From: Reticulitermes speratus
Lineage: Eukaryota > Arthropoda > Insecta > Blattodea > Rhinotermitidae
Assembly: GCA_021186555.1 (NCBI GenBank)
Contig: JAJKFL010000006.1
Location: 38,685,478-38,749,477 of the forward strand
Direction: 5' to 3'
DNA: 64,000 bases
Each line of letters begins with the position of its first letter. The first letter of the stretch is position 1. This document shows positions 1 to 12,163 of the stretch, in pieces. Made by a program: the position numbers and the translations under genes. The notes below the pieces were generated by a model. It saw only the letters and a list, made by a program, of their open reading frames with translations, made no database searches and was not told the DNA's origin.

Positions 1-499
1 CTAGTAACTATTTCCCATTTTACATAAAACCATTATCTATAGAGAAACAGCTAATAAAAGCTTCAATTGTAAATTCCTAAGAAGAATGGCAATATAATAA
101 TTTGGGAGACTTAGAAAACTAACAGAGGAAGTGCTTGAAATTATTCAGTTTCAAAACTGTTACAATCTTCAGATCACCGAGAAAAGAAAGACAAAACGAA
201 AGCTGGAAAGAAAGAAAAGTAAGTACATAAGTCTGTGTTGTTGTTGTTGTTGTGCTGATTGTGAAACACTGTTGAAATTAGTTTTATAATGTTATTATGT
301 AATCACATCTGGTATCTTATAGTAATCCAATTTAATTATGGCAGGACAGCCATAACATCTGGTGTGGAAAAATACCAGTACTGAAGCTGATGTTAAATTA
401 GTTTAAAATTAGCCATTAAATTGTTGGTTGACATATTTAATACATTATCAACCAGATAATAAACAGACCAGCAGTCAAACCAGTAACAGCTTCATTTAC

Positions 500-704
500 C
501 TGAACTTTATTCTCGCTGCTAAATGAGTCACAATATGAATTGTCACTCCCAGTGCTGGAATCTTTGTTTTGGCTCGCCACCAACTCCTTTACAACTCGCA
601 GTCCCTCATCCAGTAATGTGTCCTGCACCAACTGCAACACAATGCTCTGTAAGGCACAGCACACACCTGCCAGCAGTTCAAGAGCTACTGGCTCAACTTT
701 GGTA
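500..704 (-). CDS. Exon with NAB-like C-terminal helix
   Basis: This 205-nt exon starts after CTCATAAG and ends at CAG|GTAAAT (phase 0). It encodes TKVEPVALELLAGVCCALQS, then LQLVQDTLLDEGLRVVKELV and a Ser/Asp-rich end. The helix TLLDEGLRVVKELV resembles TLMDEGLRLARLV near the C terminus of vertebrate NAB2, which hints that this could be the 3' end of the same nab gene about 49 kb downstream of the linker exon. The match is short, so chance similarity is possible. The transcript would continue off the left edge of the window. Confidence 0.55.
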
Positions 705-751
705 CTTATGAGATTTGCGGTTATCACAGAGAAAAGTATTAAGATTAGTCT

Positions 752-850
752 TCTGAAATGTGACGCCGTTTTGTTTGGTACAAAGGTACTAACGTTTATG
801 AGGAACCTGCTGCTTCTATCTTCAGTATCAAAGAGGCTGCACTAGTACCT
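752..850. repeat. Decayed hairpin repeat, TTCTG-type
   Basis: A stretch starting TTCTGAAATGTGACGCC and ending near CTATCTTCAG matches the pattern seen at 7200 and 30640. It is an old copy of a dispersed short element. Confidence 0.4.
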
Positions 851-1017
851 ATTTGCAAACTATGTGACATCACATCCCAGAAGGCCATAATCTTGTCATC
901 ACTCGGACACATTTATATCCCCATCTTACAAATGGCCTACTGAAGGAAAAAAAACCAGAATATCTAGGAAATTCTTCTTAAATTTCACCTAATGTAATGT
1001 TACAAAACTACACTTAC

Positions 1018-1174
1018 TTCATTTCATTATCACTACCAACTGACTGACTAAAATTATTTACAAAGAGTGACGCACAAGCCTTGATCATTTGCTGTTCACT
1101 GTACAAATGGACTATGAGCCTATTTGTTTTCAATTCTTCTTTTGTTTTCTCATACATAATTTGGAATACATGTG
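1018..1174 (-). CDS. Exon of unrecognised helical protein
   Basis: A good acceptor (TTATTTATCATGTAG) and a strong donor (AA|GTAAGTG) bound 157 nt: two bases, then codons beginning HVFQIMYEKTKEELKTNR, continuing through LVNN-type helix and an SVGSDNEM end. It leaves two bases, and the next exon at 704 begins with exactly one. The peptide looks like an alpha-helical bundle segment. No family assignment. Confidence 0.6.
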
Positions 1175-2054
1175 CTACATGATAAATAAAAGATGTCAAA
1201 GGGAAAACAAACTATCAGTATTAACAAATGATGGTTTTCACACATAGCAACATACGAGTATATAACAACATAAATAAAAGTGGGGTAATCAAACAAAATG
1301 ATTCAATTTGTTATAGAAATATTCCTGCAGTATTTAAATTATATGTCAACAGTGTATTAAATTACCATAATTGAGACTTCACAAGACATGAGCAGTTAAG
1401 ACCAGCTCAAACTTTGCATGTAAACTTTTATATATTTGTTCTTTTCACATAACTTCACAGCAGGTAATTGGCTCTCAAACAAAGCTTAACTCCACCACTG
1501 TCCATGCCACAAGGTCTTAGAAAAGCACAAGAATCACCTTACTTTCTTTCATAACATTTCTTTTCTTTTCTGATTTCTAATTCTGAGACATTCTGCAGGG
1601 CATATAACTAGATGAGCGGCTGTGTCCTGTACCACAGTTATGATCATACACACACTTGACAGACCAGTTCTAATAAACATTTTACTGCCACAGAAACATT
1701 TCTGCAGCATCAGCCAGAAGACAATCATTTACTTCAGCATTGCTTTTTCAGTTGAGTTTGTAATGTATCTAGGCAAAGACATGCACAAAGATTTTTCAGC
1801 TATCTTTTTCTTTAGCACAGAATTGTCTTTTTTATGACATGATTCATTATAAAACAAAAGAAGAGAATAATTTATATTTGCATAACCAACAGGTTACATT
1901 TGAAGTCTGTAAAACTGTGCCCTGGACAAACTATTTCTGGAGTGCACTACTGACTCTGCTCTACTCCTGCACTATTGTGTACTGCACCTCCACCATAACC
2001 AAACACATCTATAACAACTTGTCATATGACTACACTACTTCATAAAGTCAATAG

Positions 2055-2545
2055 CACAGCACTTGCTCACTCACTCATTCCTTCCAACTTACTCTCGTTT
2101 GCTTATTCACTTATTCCCTCAATATGTTCTCACTTGCTTGCTCATTCACTCGCTCAATCACACATTTGCTCACTCATGCTGTCACACCCTAGTTGCGCAC
2201 TTGCTAGCTCACTTACTTGCTCGCTGAACATACTCTTACTTGCTCATGCCTTTAAGTCACTCTCATTTTCTCATTTACTCACTCCCTCTAACTCATTCTC
2301 ACTTGCTTACTCACTCATTCCCCAAACAACCTCTCACTTGCTCAATCACTTATTCCACCAAACTGACCTTCATTTGTCTGCCCTCTCATTCCACCAAAGT
2401 TGCTCTTACTTCCCCACCTACTCAGTACTTTGAAGTCACTGACTTATTTCTTAAATGCATACTTACTTGCTCAATCATGCATTTCTTTGAACTCACTTTC
2501 ATTTGCTCACCCACACATTTCATCAAACTCACCCTCACTTGAATA
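2055..2545. repeat. Degenerate TCACT/TCATT repeat tract
   Basis: About 490 bp of imperfect pentamer/tetramer repeat, variations on CTTGCTCACTCATT and ACTTACTC, gives Leu/Ser/His/Thr-rich open frames on the plus strand that are repeat artefacts, not genes. It lies in the intron between the 3.2-kb and 1.2-kb exons. Confidence 0.85.
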
Positions 2546-3114
2546 ACTCTCATTCACCTGATAAGAACTTTCTTTTAATGCACTGCAACTTACTTATCTC
2601 TTGCTGGAAAATACAACAGACATACTGAAGGAAGGTGAGACTTTGCAAAGGTCACTAAGAACATTTCATACAACTCTACGGATATACTTAGAATGTGTCA
2701 TAGAAAGTGGATATCTAAAACACTACTAGTTTAAAAAAAAAACTCACAACTGTAATAGGTGGCAACAGACGAACTGCAAACAAGTGTAAGGCATATGTAC
2801 ATTTTATATCCATATACACAGAACACAACTACGTTGCATTGTTCAAAACACCAAAGAAATTCTGTCAAACAGGAATAGAGGATTTTCAGGTTTGCCAACT
2901 CTTCAGGATTAAAATTCTTAAACCTTGGATCAATTCTTACAACTTATTACCTAATTACTATAACAGAATTAAAAGTAGTGGAATTCGTGAATATGATAAT
3001 TCAGGAATTAAATTACTTTTAAGATCCGTTAAGTAATTATATATGATGCAATGAAGTCTTCTTGGGCAGTTAGCTGTGTCAAGATGCAATGGTCTTCAGT
3101 TGAGAAACTGTCAC

Positions 3115-3206
3115 TTTCTCCCTCCTCTGAGACTAACATCAAGTCCTGAAGTTGGACAAAGTGGCACTTTGCATAAGGCAAATTAGTTCCATCTTGAAAC
3201 AGCTTA
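3115..3206 (-). CDS. Candidate exon with acidic tail
   Basis: The acceptor CTCTTGCAG is strong. The frame begins with one base, then KLFQDGTNLPYAKCHF and an acidic stretch LVSEEGES. A weak donor, GAAA|GTGACA, would leave one base and fit the exon at 1174. If the donor is ignored, the frame stays open as an acidic sequence to a TAA at about 3029, so this could instead be a terminal exon. Function not recognised. Confidence 0.42.
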
Positions 3207-4401
3207 CTGCAAGAGAATATGGCACTGCAATCCCTAGCCATGAAGGCACAAAATCTTATAATATCTGATGTTCATACTATTATCATTGCACGTGCCAAAA
3301 TCTTCAGCCTAATCTATATCTGAAGCTTCCATGTGAAGTGGGTCCCGTGGATCCCTTGTCACCATGGTAGCTGTGAATGTAGTGAATAAGGAGTCACAGA
3401 CAGCCAACAAGATGTAGTCGTTCAGCTAGGAGGTTGGACAGCAGATTAACAATACATCATTGTAAAAACTAGTGTGTACAACATGTTATAGCACGTGCCT
3501 TGAGACTTCGACAGATGCTTTGCATACAACACAATTCAGCAGTAGGTTATTGTGTACATAATAAGAAAATGTTAGGTTCTATACAAGGTTGGAAAGTTCC
3601 TGACAAGCTGAATGATGGTGAACTTCTCAAAACAAATTAAGAATTCTCTGTTCCAACGTGTTAGTTACATAAGCATCTTATACCACAGTCACACTGGACA
3701 AATTTAAAAGCCACAATGTGTCAGGAATTGACTCTGCTTACATCTTCAGGTGACTGTTTTTCATTAAACTGACAGATATTTTCACTCTCAATATTTTACA
3801 CTTAAAACATAATTTTGATATGGAAGAGATTATTCTTTCATCTGAACATGACAGACGTTATTGATATTCAGGAATAAAGTATCCTAACATCAGAACTTTT
3901 CAGGCCAATTGGATTATGATGTGATTCATATTCTGGAATATGAGCTCAATCTCTGTCCTGGCATTTACTTAGATGACAGCTGGCCTTAGAAGCCAAATGC
4001 CATGCTTCATTTATATATGAAAATGTATTAAGCACTTCCAGAAAATGTTTGATCTGGACTGTTGAATGCAGTGAGAGATATTGCTAGCATAATTTGGAAG
4101 AATGTGATGCTGGTGTGAATGATGCTTGTGGTTTTGGCTCACGTCAAATGTTCATACCTCTCGTATGCCAAGTATGTTTGTGTAAGTTTTTCATCACTGC
4201 CAGTGACTCCATTAGTCATTACATTCACATCAATTTGGTAGCTAGTCACCATATCAACAAAACAGTACTGATGGATCTTGGAAGGAAAAGTCCAGATCTG
4301 CAGAGCAACTGTGGGAAATTTGGGAAAACTTAAGATTATGGGAACATTTTTCAAAGCTAAACCTTCAGGCTTTGAAAAGTTATTCCTAAAACACTACTCA
4401 C

Positions 4402-4575
4402 AGAACACAGGACACGCAATTTAAGATACATTTTTGAATAATTATTTGCTTCATCAGAGACCCACTCTTTAATTAACTGCAAGGTGAATTTTATGTTCTG
4501 ATAATCAACCATAAATTTATAATCTCTGTATAAGTTGGCAATCCTGGAAAGGACCCTTTCAAACATATTGTACAT
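4402..4575 (-). CDS. Exon of unrecognised helical protein
   Basis: Behind a pyrimidine-rich acceptor (TTTTCTGTTTCAGATGTAG) the frame gives 58 codons in phase 0, starting MYNMFERVLSRIANLYRDY and ending at a strong donor TCT|GTGAGT. It is rich in aromatic and hydrophobic residues with heptad-like spacing, suggesting a helical repeat or all-alpha domain. Upstream (9295, phase 2) and downstream (3206, one-base start) phases do not join directly, so at least one exon on each side is missing from my model. Confidence 0.5.
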
Positions 4576-4747
4576 CTACATCTGAAACAGAAAACACCTT
4601 GATAATAAATCAGATCAGAGTTCAACAAATACATGGTAGACTTGTTTATTCTGAAAGTAAAGAGTTCTAATCTGCTTACAGTCTAAAAGAGAAACTAAAA
4701 GATCAGTTATTATGGTCAGGTTTTGCAAAGCAACAATTCAATTCCAC

Positions 4748-5015
4748 AACGCACAGTCCATAGGAGTAACTGGTGGGGTGACAAGGGGGGAAATGCCCCT
4801 CCAATATTTTTCTACTTAAGAGTAGTTTTTTTTTCGGCACTGAAGGCAGGCAAATAAAAAAATATAAATATTTTGTAAATGATTATTTGGGTGGTGCAAA
4901 GACAAACAAAAACGAAAATTCTATGTTTGACTTCTTTGTAAATTAAAGTTCCTAATACCCACGGTCGATTTTGCCCCCTCCAGTCTTATTAGCCAAGTTA
5001 TGCCTATGGCACATT
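4748..5015. mobile_element. Short TIR element (non-autonomous DNA transposon relic)
   Basis: The left end CCATAGGAGTAACTGG matches the reverse complement of the right end, CCATAGGCATAACTTGG, with short G/C-rich runs just inside both ends. There is no coding capacity. A clean target duplication is not evident, so the boundaries are approximate. Confidence 0.5.
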
Positions 5016-5511
5016 CTGTAACAGTCTGAGTCCCCACCAATTAGCATGCACATCAGTAGCCAGGATGTGCTCCTGTGTTTGTTCAGCATGGAACACGATA
5101 TAGCAAATGTCTGTAGCAACATGTAACACTGCACACTTTCTGATTTGTCCGATGGGTTGGACAAGTGGCTTACACAGTAATACATTAACTGAACCCAGAA
5201 CCAGGAGACATTTTTTGGAAAATATCCACTTTGGATACGAAGATGAAAAAAAAATATTGAAATTAAACTTAAAGAAGTCAGATTTGGGTGTGTGCATATG
5301 TGTACCCACTACAACATCGTACCCAACCAGACTTGTGGGCACAATGCCAATGCCAGGATAGTAGCTTCATTTAGGTCATGACCATCAACTCCATTCTGGT
5401 CTACCAACAACCATGTTGATCTTCCAGTTCCAATCACTGTTATATAATGCCTTATGTGGGCATGTAAATGTTCTGCTACTGCACATGGCATGGCCTCTCG
5501 AACCTGTACTA

Positions 5512-6773
5512 CAGAGTGTCCACAAAAATGTTTACGCACACCGCATGTTAACAATGCACAAAGAAACAGAGATAGAATGACAGTATTTTGCAGTTATGCA
5601 TTAGAACCATGCTAGATGACAAACGAGTGTTGCATTTACTACTGGTATACTCCACTAGATGGCAGTATCAACTGTAAAAGAAACTGATGTCCTTGCAATT
5701 ACCATTTGAGTAACATGAGTGGGCTCTTAAGTGCCACAGGAAAACACAGAACGTGGCTGAGTACAGAGATACTGAAAAAATTAATCTGGAACAAGGGTTA
5801 CAATTACAAGGTTACATGGCAAGTTTGAGACTGATAGAGCAGCACAAAATATCAACAAGGGCCGATCTGGAAGGCCTCGCAGTTCAGCTGAAAATGAAAG
5901 TGTTGTGGCAGTGTTACAGGACTTTGAACAATCTCCAAAGAAGTGTGTAAGCCAATATTCCCAAGAGAATGGTGTCCCTAAAACCAACGTTTGTATCATC
6001 TTGCAGCATGAGAAGTGGAAATAGCACATACCAAGACCATTCCATGATTGCATGATAAGCACAATCCACATCCATGAATGGAACTTTGTAAGTGGTTTTT
6101 GTTCAAGTATGATGAAAGCAGATCTTCCCTGATTTGATAGTTTGGTCTGAAGAAGCCACTTTTAAACATAATGGTACTGTCACTCAACACATCTGTGTGG
6201 ACTGGGTCAACAAAAATCCATGTGTAATACAGAAACGAGTAGTTAATATACCAGGGGTGTCACTGTGGTACAGTCTGTCTTCCAGAGTACTGATAGGGCC
6301 ATGTTTCTTTCAAGCAACTGTCGCAGGTACTGCCTACTTATCAATGCTGCAGGAAATTATCATACCTTCATCAAAATTTGGTTTTTGGAGAAAGATGTTC
6401 ACCACCACATGACCACAATGATGTAAGAAATTTTCTCAGTATTCACTTCCCTGCAAGTTGGATCGAGCATAGGGGAAGGGCAGAGTATCCACTCTGATCA
6501 CCCCTTAACACTTTTACTGTGGGGTACTCTAAGGAACACTTCAGTACCTGAGACACAAAACTGAAATTGCTTATCCCACCATTCTACTGCAAACAATAAA
6601 AGAATTATGCCACCCTGTTGCACATCATTGTCAGCAATGCACTAATGCTGGTGGTGGCCATTTTGAACACTTGAGACATGAAAGGAAGCAACACAACCAT
6701 GGATTAGTATCTGTCTACTTTACTTGTTGATATATAGGTTAATAAAGCACATATACATTTTTGGGACACTCTG
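5512..6773 (+). mobile_element. Tc1/mariner-superfamily transposon, decayed, intact TIRs
   Basis: The ends are perfect inverted repeats (CAGAGTGTCC...GGACACTCTG) flanked by TA on both sides, the signature of Tc1/mariner-type insertion. Similarity of the ends continues inward (CACAAAAATG against CATTTTTGGG). Inside, a plus-strand transposase is still readable in pieces. An N-terminal helical DNA-binding part lies at 5753-5950. A middle catalytic part follows around 6134-6412 with LQEIIIPS. A later piece resembles the family pattern of a Phe-Pro/RW-I-RG motif followed by a Ser-Pro-Asp-Leu-like run. Several stops and frameshifts make it inactive. Confidence 0.75.
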
Positions 6774-7199
6774 TATAGCTCCTACAATACATTGTTTTCA
6801 TAGACCATTAGCACATGTGATTGAAAATAAAAAAATAGAAATAAAGAAACTATATACCAATAGCAACGAGTGCCACAAGTTAACTAAATTATACATATAA
6901 GCCACGTCCCTACCATATATGAATGACAAGTGAAAATAAAATGCAAGGGGTAACTGAAACCTGTTGCAGGCGTCATGTCATTGCTAAGAGCTGCGAGTAC
7001 ATGTCACAGTGATATTCCAACATAATGGGTTGCTAGTGAAGAATAAATCATAGACACAATGAAAGACCTAATAGGCCCCCATGATAAAAACCTGTAGACC
7101 TCTTGAAAGTAGTCTCAGTTCAATGCCAGACTGCTTCATGCCATTTAAAGGACACAGGGGGGATAATAAGCTTTGAGAGATCTGGGGTTCTCCCAGTGA

Positions 7200-7310
7200 T
7201 GAATATTAAGACAACAGTGTTCTGGGATGTGACATCTTGTAGTTCAGTAGACAGGAACCAAGGTTTTGATGGAATCTGCTGCTTCCATCTTCAGGGTAGA
7301 AAAGCGAGTT
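7200..7310. repeat. Short dispersed hairpin repeat
   Basis: It contains TTCTGGGATGTGACATC and ends in GCTTCCATCTTCAGGG. On the minus strand this reads CUGAAGAUGGAAGC with a partner UUCC, a decayed relative of the hammerhead-type hairpins listed elsewhere. Confidence 0.45.
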
Positions 7311-7549
7311 GTGCAGGGAAAAATGTTGTTAACATAGTGAACAGAAAAGTGAAACAGGGACCATGTAAAGGGATGACTAATATCTTCTGAATGGTCATTG
7401 GTTCTTATTACCTAGCTCACAGCCTTTTCCCCTTCCACCCTTTCCTATATCCACAACATTTTTCATTGGGCAGCCCACTCTTTTACCCTGCAATGTTGGT
7501 ATGTATCTGCCACACTAGAGGGTGCTACATCCCAGATAATAATCTTAAT

Positions 7550-7838
7550 ATGGTAAAGGCAAAGTTGTCCTTGTCCATACCATGAAGGCATACAGTGGGG
7601 TGGAGGTATAGTTCCACTCATTCTTAACCTTGGCATTAAATGGAGGTGGAGGTCAACTTCACGCCCCTGCTGCTTTACCTCCGGGTACCCATTAAATAGG
7701 AGGCTGGGTGGGCCCAAGGGCCAGTCTGGACATTTTTGGAGAAGAGAAAAATCTTCTGCTCCTGCCAGGATTCGAATCCCCATCGTCCAGCCCATAGCCT
7801 AGTCACTATACCAACTAAGCTATTCCAGCTCCACAGTC
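7550..7838 (-). repeat. tRNA-derived SINE, family 2
   Basis: Minus strand: a tRNA-like head with an A-box-like TAGTTGGTATAGTGACTAGG and a perfect B box GGATTCGAATCC. A body common to copies at 20340, 38762, 58384 and 62418 follows (CCCACCCAGCCTCCTATTTA). There is no gene; such elements are copied by LINE enzymes. Confidence 0.75.
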
Positions 7839-9294
7839 TTAATAAGTTTTCATTTAATGAAGCTGTGCTCACAATACATTACAAGTGCACCCACTTTCCA
7901 CTTGTGTCATGTGTCACAGTACTTGCTACAGCTCTGCATTATATACACCTACTTCTGCATGATATGCTACTTGTGAATAAACATATTATATAGCCGCTTG
8001 TTGAACGCTTCTCCAACCAATGACTCCCATTCAGCAGCACCCTGCTGTCTAGGAATCACTGGCTGGCCCACCTGACTCCATGGTCCATGCCTCATGATGC
8101 TGTTGTACATTGTACCTCACAATACACATCACACTGCGAACACCTGAAACTTTGATACATATTGGTACATCATCCTGATGAAACAATATTGAAATGTATA
8201 ACACAGTAGAATATTAAGTAAATACAAAACTAGTGCAACATCAATTGCAAGTAGTTTTAAAGATTCCTGATAGCAGTATGGTAGTATCAAGAGAATGTTT
8301 CTACCTGGAACATTACTTAGTTTCTATATGAAGGATATGCTATTTTTGAGCCTGTCTGTCTGTCATCACTTAAGAGGGGAAAAGGTACCTGCACTGTGAG
8401 GACCATTAGATAAAGCTAATGCTTAGCAGTGGAGAAAATTAATTTACATCACACTTCTTTTAAAAATAAATTACAAAAGATAACAAGGCAAAAGTAATGC
8501 GTTCTTCCATGAAATTTACAAAATATTTACCTTGCTCAGAAATTTCATTATGTTACACTGTTTGCTAAGGATACTGTAATCACTTTAAACTGAACTGAAA
8601 TGTTTACACCGAGTTATCTCCAAATGTGAATTCTGAATCACAGGTAAAAGATGCCATGACAATGGCAACTAACATGAAAGTACAGCTTTGTTTCTAAGAG
8701 AAACATTTTGGAAAATATCACAACTGCTGCATAATTCCTGTCCACTGTGTTGCTGATCTTATATTTCCTCACAGACAAGATGACTGAATAATGAATTATT
8801 TCAGATACACTACCTCAATAACACATGTATGTTGAACAGATTTGTCTCTTTTGTGCACACAGCAGTTACTGTATCAGCACACAGGACGATTCTGTGAGAG
8901 TATGCCAAACTCCACTGGTACATTAACCAAGTGATTTTGAGTAAAGAAGTCATATTAACATGTGTCCAATTTGTCAATTTTAAGTTGTCATGGCAGTTTA
9001 AAAGTAAGAAAAACGTTAAAAAGCATAGTTTTTAACTAAGAATTTTACAATAGCTTTGATGCAGAACTAAAATAAGTGTTATTTAATAACGAAATATGTT
9101 ACACAAACTGTTCAAAGTATCCACCTGCGATTAAATGCACATCTGAGATTCACACAGTGTTTCTAGCTACTTCAATAATATGCCATAGTACATTCTGAGA
9201 TACAATACTTCAATAGAAATACTGAATTTGGGAACATTTTAGGTTTAAAAAAAACTGTACAATGCAGTTGCTGTGTTCCGCCATGGACATATAC

Positions 9295-9411
9295 CTGTTA
9301 AAAGAACTAATGTATTTACAGAATATATCAGACATTAAATGTCGCAATCGTTGCACATGATAGTAAGGAGACAAAAAGTTAAATACAGGCACCAAGCATA
9401 CCTCCTCCCAC
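9295..9411 (-). CDS. Exon of unrecognised helical region
   Basis: The acceptor is excellent (TTTTTCTGTTTCAG) and the donor is AG|GTATAT. The 117-nt exon needs two bases from its predecessor, encodes 38 codons beginning WEEVCLVPVFNFL and including VQRLRHLMSDIF, and ends in phase 2. The sequence is hydrophobic/helical without a recognised motif. It could be a continuation of the nab transcript or part of a downstream gene. Confidence 0.55.
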
Positions 9412-9491
9412 CTGAAACAGAAAAAGTAGTGAAGTTTGGAAATTGGCAAGCAAATGCGCAAGGAACTGCTGCATTACTCCATCTGTCACAC

Positions 9492-9547
9492 AGGTCACCA
9501 TCTAGATCAGCCAAGTTTCTTTTTGTCTCCAGTTGTGCTACATCCAC
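9492..9547 (-). CDS. Candidate exon, 3' end uncertain
   Basis: After acceptor AGGAATAG an open frame in phase 0 reads VDVAQLETKRNLADLDGDL. It would follow the exon at 10831 without a shift. The donor is unclear: a CCT|GTGTGA site gives the phase needed by the next exon at 9411, while a better-looking GTAATG site slightly downstream does not. No family recognised. Confidence 0.35.
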
Positions 9548-10830
9548 CTATTCCTATGGGCAATAATATGAAACATATCAATCAGCAAAAAGTGTTTTAT
9601 TCCTAATGTTCTTGCTTTTCAGAGTGTACTTAAAACAAAACTACATTACACAGTTAACACCCAGATGGAATTCTGCATATGCACAAGCACATCCATTTTC
9701 AAGGCCTGTCAACAACAAAAGCCTGCATTATTTCTTTGAACATTGTTTAAGGAGTGTCAAAGGAAATTGTGTCACCAGGTGCAAAAGGTGGAATGACCTG
9801 GTTCTGAATCGAACAGAAGCAGCAGCCAAATACTTTTTAAGACATTCAAGGAACACAATTTCAGCCATTCCTACTCATTCTCTATTTTCCCTCTCGTATA
9901 GTAAAAATCACCAGCTTCCTGCAGACGTCATCCTACCTGTTTTGAGATCTTGCAAGGACTGCGGCCACCCTTAATATCTAGTGCACCATTCCCTTCAGTC
10001 ACCCCATCACGTGTTGCTGTTGAGTCTCGGGAATCCCCCACTTCCTAAATGGATTAACAAAAGACCATAAAACAGTGAAGTATATTTCACACATATGTAT
10101 GTACAAGAGTCAACAAATATTGGCTCAATTCACCAGTCAGACATAAATTCTAGTCACTAGATATTTCTCTATGACAGAAACCATGCCTTGCTAAGCCTCA
10201 ATACTTGTATTTTCCTCAAATTGCTTTCTTACATCTCCATCCTCAAACACATCAGTGTCACATAACAATAGCCCTCACACAACACCAGATAAAAACTTTT
10301 TGCTTCATCCATGAAGAAATCAAGAAGAGAGTGGGAGAGAATATTAACCGTTTAAAGACTGGCTATCAGTGTATTTACCCCTGGTATCACTAAATTTCTG
10401 GAGTTTTTCCACGAAGTGCATTTATATGTTTTATATGACCTTCAAAATAAACACCAATTATTTCCCTACATAGCCTTCATCGAGTGGTATTTCTAATGGA
10501 AGAACACTGTGTTTTCTGTGAGGTACAAAGTGAATCTTTATATATAATGTAGCTGCATTTAGTCTTTAAAGAGTTAAATAAGAAATTCTAAAACTTTCGC
10601 CTGGTTGGCCTTCATTCTTCAATCATCATGGATAAACCAACATGTGGGTTCATTAAGCCCCAAGGACAATGTGTACCTAACTGTCTGTTCTGCATTTTAT
10701 CAGCCTTTAAGTCTAGCATAAAGAATACATTTCATTTTAAATATCATTACCTTTACAAGATGCAACATTTTCAACTTAAGTGTAAAATCACAAGAAGAGA
10801 GACTGGCAACAATCATGTGATAAGGATTAC

Positions 10831-10936
10831 CTGTGATGGAGAGCTGGTATTGCTAAAGGAGAACTGAGAGTCTGTGTCATCTGTGTCAGGGCGCTCTGAG
10901 TCAAAGCACGATGATGCTCGACCTCTCTTGTAGTAC
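10831..10936 (-). CDS. Asp/Ser-rich exon after the coiled coil
   Basis: This exon is 106 nt with acceptor GGGACAG and donor CAG|GTAATC. One base completes an Arg codon from the coiled-coil exon, followed by 35 codons: YYKRGRASSCFDSERPDTDD, then a Ser/Thr-rich end. The basic patch followed by alternating Asp/Ser/Thr looks like a disordered, possibly phosphorylated segment (several S/T next to D/E and P). It ends in phase 0, which suits the exon beginning at 9547. Confidence 0.6.
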
Positions 10937-11266
10937 CTGTCCCAATATAAAACTACTATATAATGATTTGACAAATGCTCAGTATGCCAACCAATTTTGT
11001 AGCCTGTTAGATTATCTTCAGACTCATTTTTAAACAGCTGACTACAGAACTGTAAATAAACAAAATCTATGGCCTTGTAGGGGCAGGCAATAAACTATAA
11101 TTTGTTACAGGTGGCCTCATTTTTTGAACTGACACTGCAGTTCAGGATTTGGAAAGACAGAAGAACAAACTAATAAAAATTCCACGTATTCACCGTGCAT
11201 CTTGATAACTAATTAGAAGTTTTAGAAACCAACATATGCACTATATTCTCATAAGTCAGTCAGTTA

Positions 11267-11309
11267 CCCCTACATATGTTTCGGCTTCTAACAAGCCATC
11301 CTCAGGGGG
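11267..11309 (-). ncRNA. Minimal hammerhead ribozyme motif 1
   Basis: Read on the minus strand: stem I CCCC/GGGG; core CUGAGGA; one bulged U; stem II GGCUU/AAGCC with loop GUUAG; core GAAA; palindromic stem III CAUAUG; cleavage triplet GUA. All catalytic-core positions match the hammerhead consensus. The very short stem III is typical of hammerheads reported in Penelope-like retroelements, thought to act as dimers. Downstream lies the box GTGCATATGTTGGT. Confidence 0.72.
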
Positions 11310-11954
11310 TCAAAGTTTTACATATGCTTTAAATCTATTAGTTCAATTTTTAAGCAACTTGTACATCCACATAGGATAAAATAAATCTTAATTCCCAATG
11401 GATTATGGTATTATTACTTCCAGCTGTCAATTATGTAAAATCCAGGGGAATGTGTTTTACTAGTTTTGAAAACTAGTAAAGTGATACTGAAATAGATACT
11501 GGAAGGTAAGTCATGGAACTCACTCAAGCATGGAACTGCACTGCTACATCAAAAGATCTTCTGAATGGGGGACAAGGAAGGAGCCTCCGCGCGTGCAATG
11601 ATACTGTGACTCACTTGGAAAGTACCATTGACGGCATCCCCTGGAAACGTCTATTAATAGACGGCTAATCCTTCCAACACCGGACAGTAAAAGAATTGAC
11701 GTAGCCCAATACTGGGTAAAAATCTTTAATTTAATGGTCCGGACACGATAAAGTAAAAAGTAATCTTCTGAATGAGAAAGTACATGATGCCAAAATTTTC
11801 AGTCACACTAGATGGAATAATAAGTCTATTCTGAACTTTAACACCATCTTATGAATACATAAATATATTTCCATTACATAGGTAAGGAGGAGGCATATTT
11901 GTTAGTGCACTTCAAGCTAAGGTTTGTGAAAGATTAAGTGAACAATCTGAAAAC

Positions 11955-12163
11955 CTGGCAGAAGAGTGGGGTTGTTGCTTCATGAGGTCACTCTGTTCCA
12001 TAAGCAGCTGTGTCTGCTTGCTCTGCAGTAGCTCCAACTGTTGCTGCAATGTGTGTAGTGCGGAATAGTCATTCAGGTCTCGCACCTGTTGAGCTGCCAA
12101 CACCAGTTCTTCTGTTCGTTCACCCAGTGTACGCAGTTCATCTGCAATTTGCTCAAGCCGCTC
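11955..12163 (-). CDS. Coiled-coil exon, probable nab 3' region
   Basis: The exon has acceptor CTGTAACAG and donor AG|GTTTTC, 209 nt ending in phase 2. It encodes about 70 residues of strongly helical, Gln/Leu/Glu-rich sequence: ERLEQIADELRTLGERTEEL at the start, then a heptad-like run with LQQQLELLQSKQTQLLMEQ, consistent with a two-stranded coiled coil for dimerisation. The open frame continues past the donor to a stop at 11912, but the phase of the exon at 10936 fits the donor. Vertebrate NAB1/NAB2 have no obvious coiled coil here. Either insect NABs carry an extra segment or the exon belongs to a second gene on the same strand. Coding potential itself is clear. Confidence 0.68.

Noticed and set aside
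2026..2542. Leu/Ser/His-rich plus-strand proteins
   Set aside because: Translation of a degenerate TCACT repeat.
11912..11954. Open extension of the coiled-coil exon to a stop
   Set aside because: The exon at 10936 fits the donor at 11954 in phase and looks coding; a retained-intron end remains possible.
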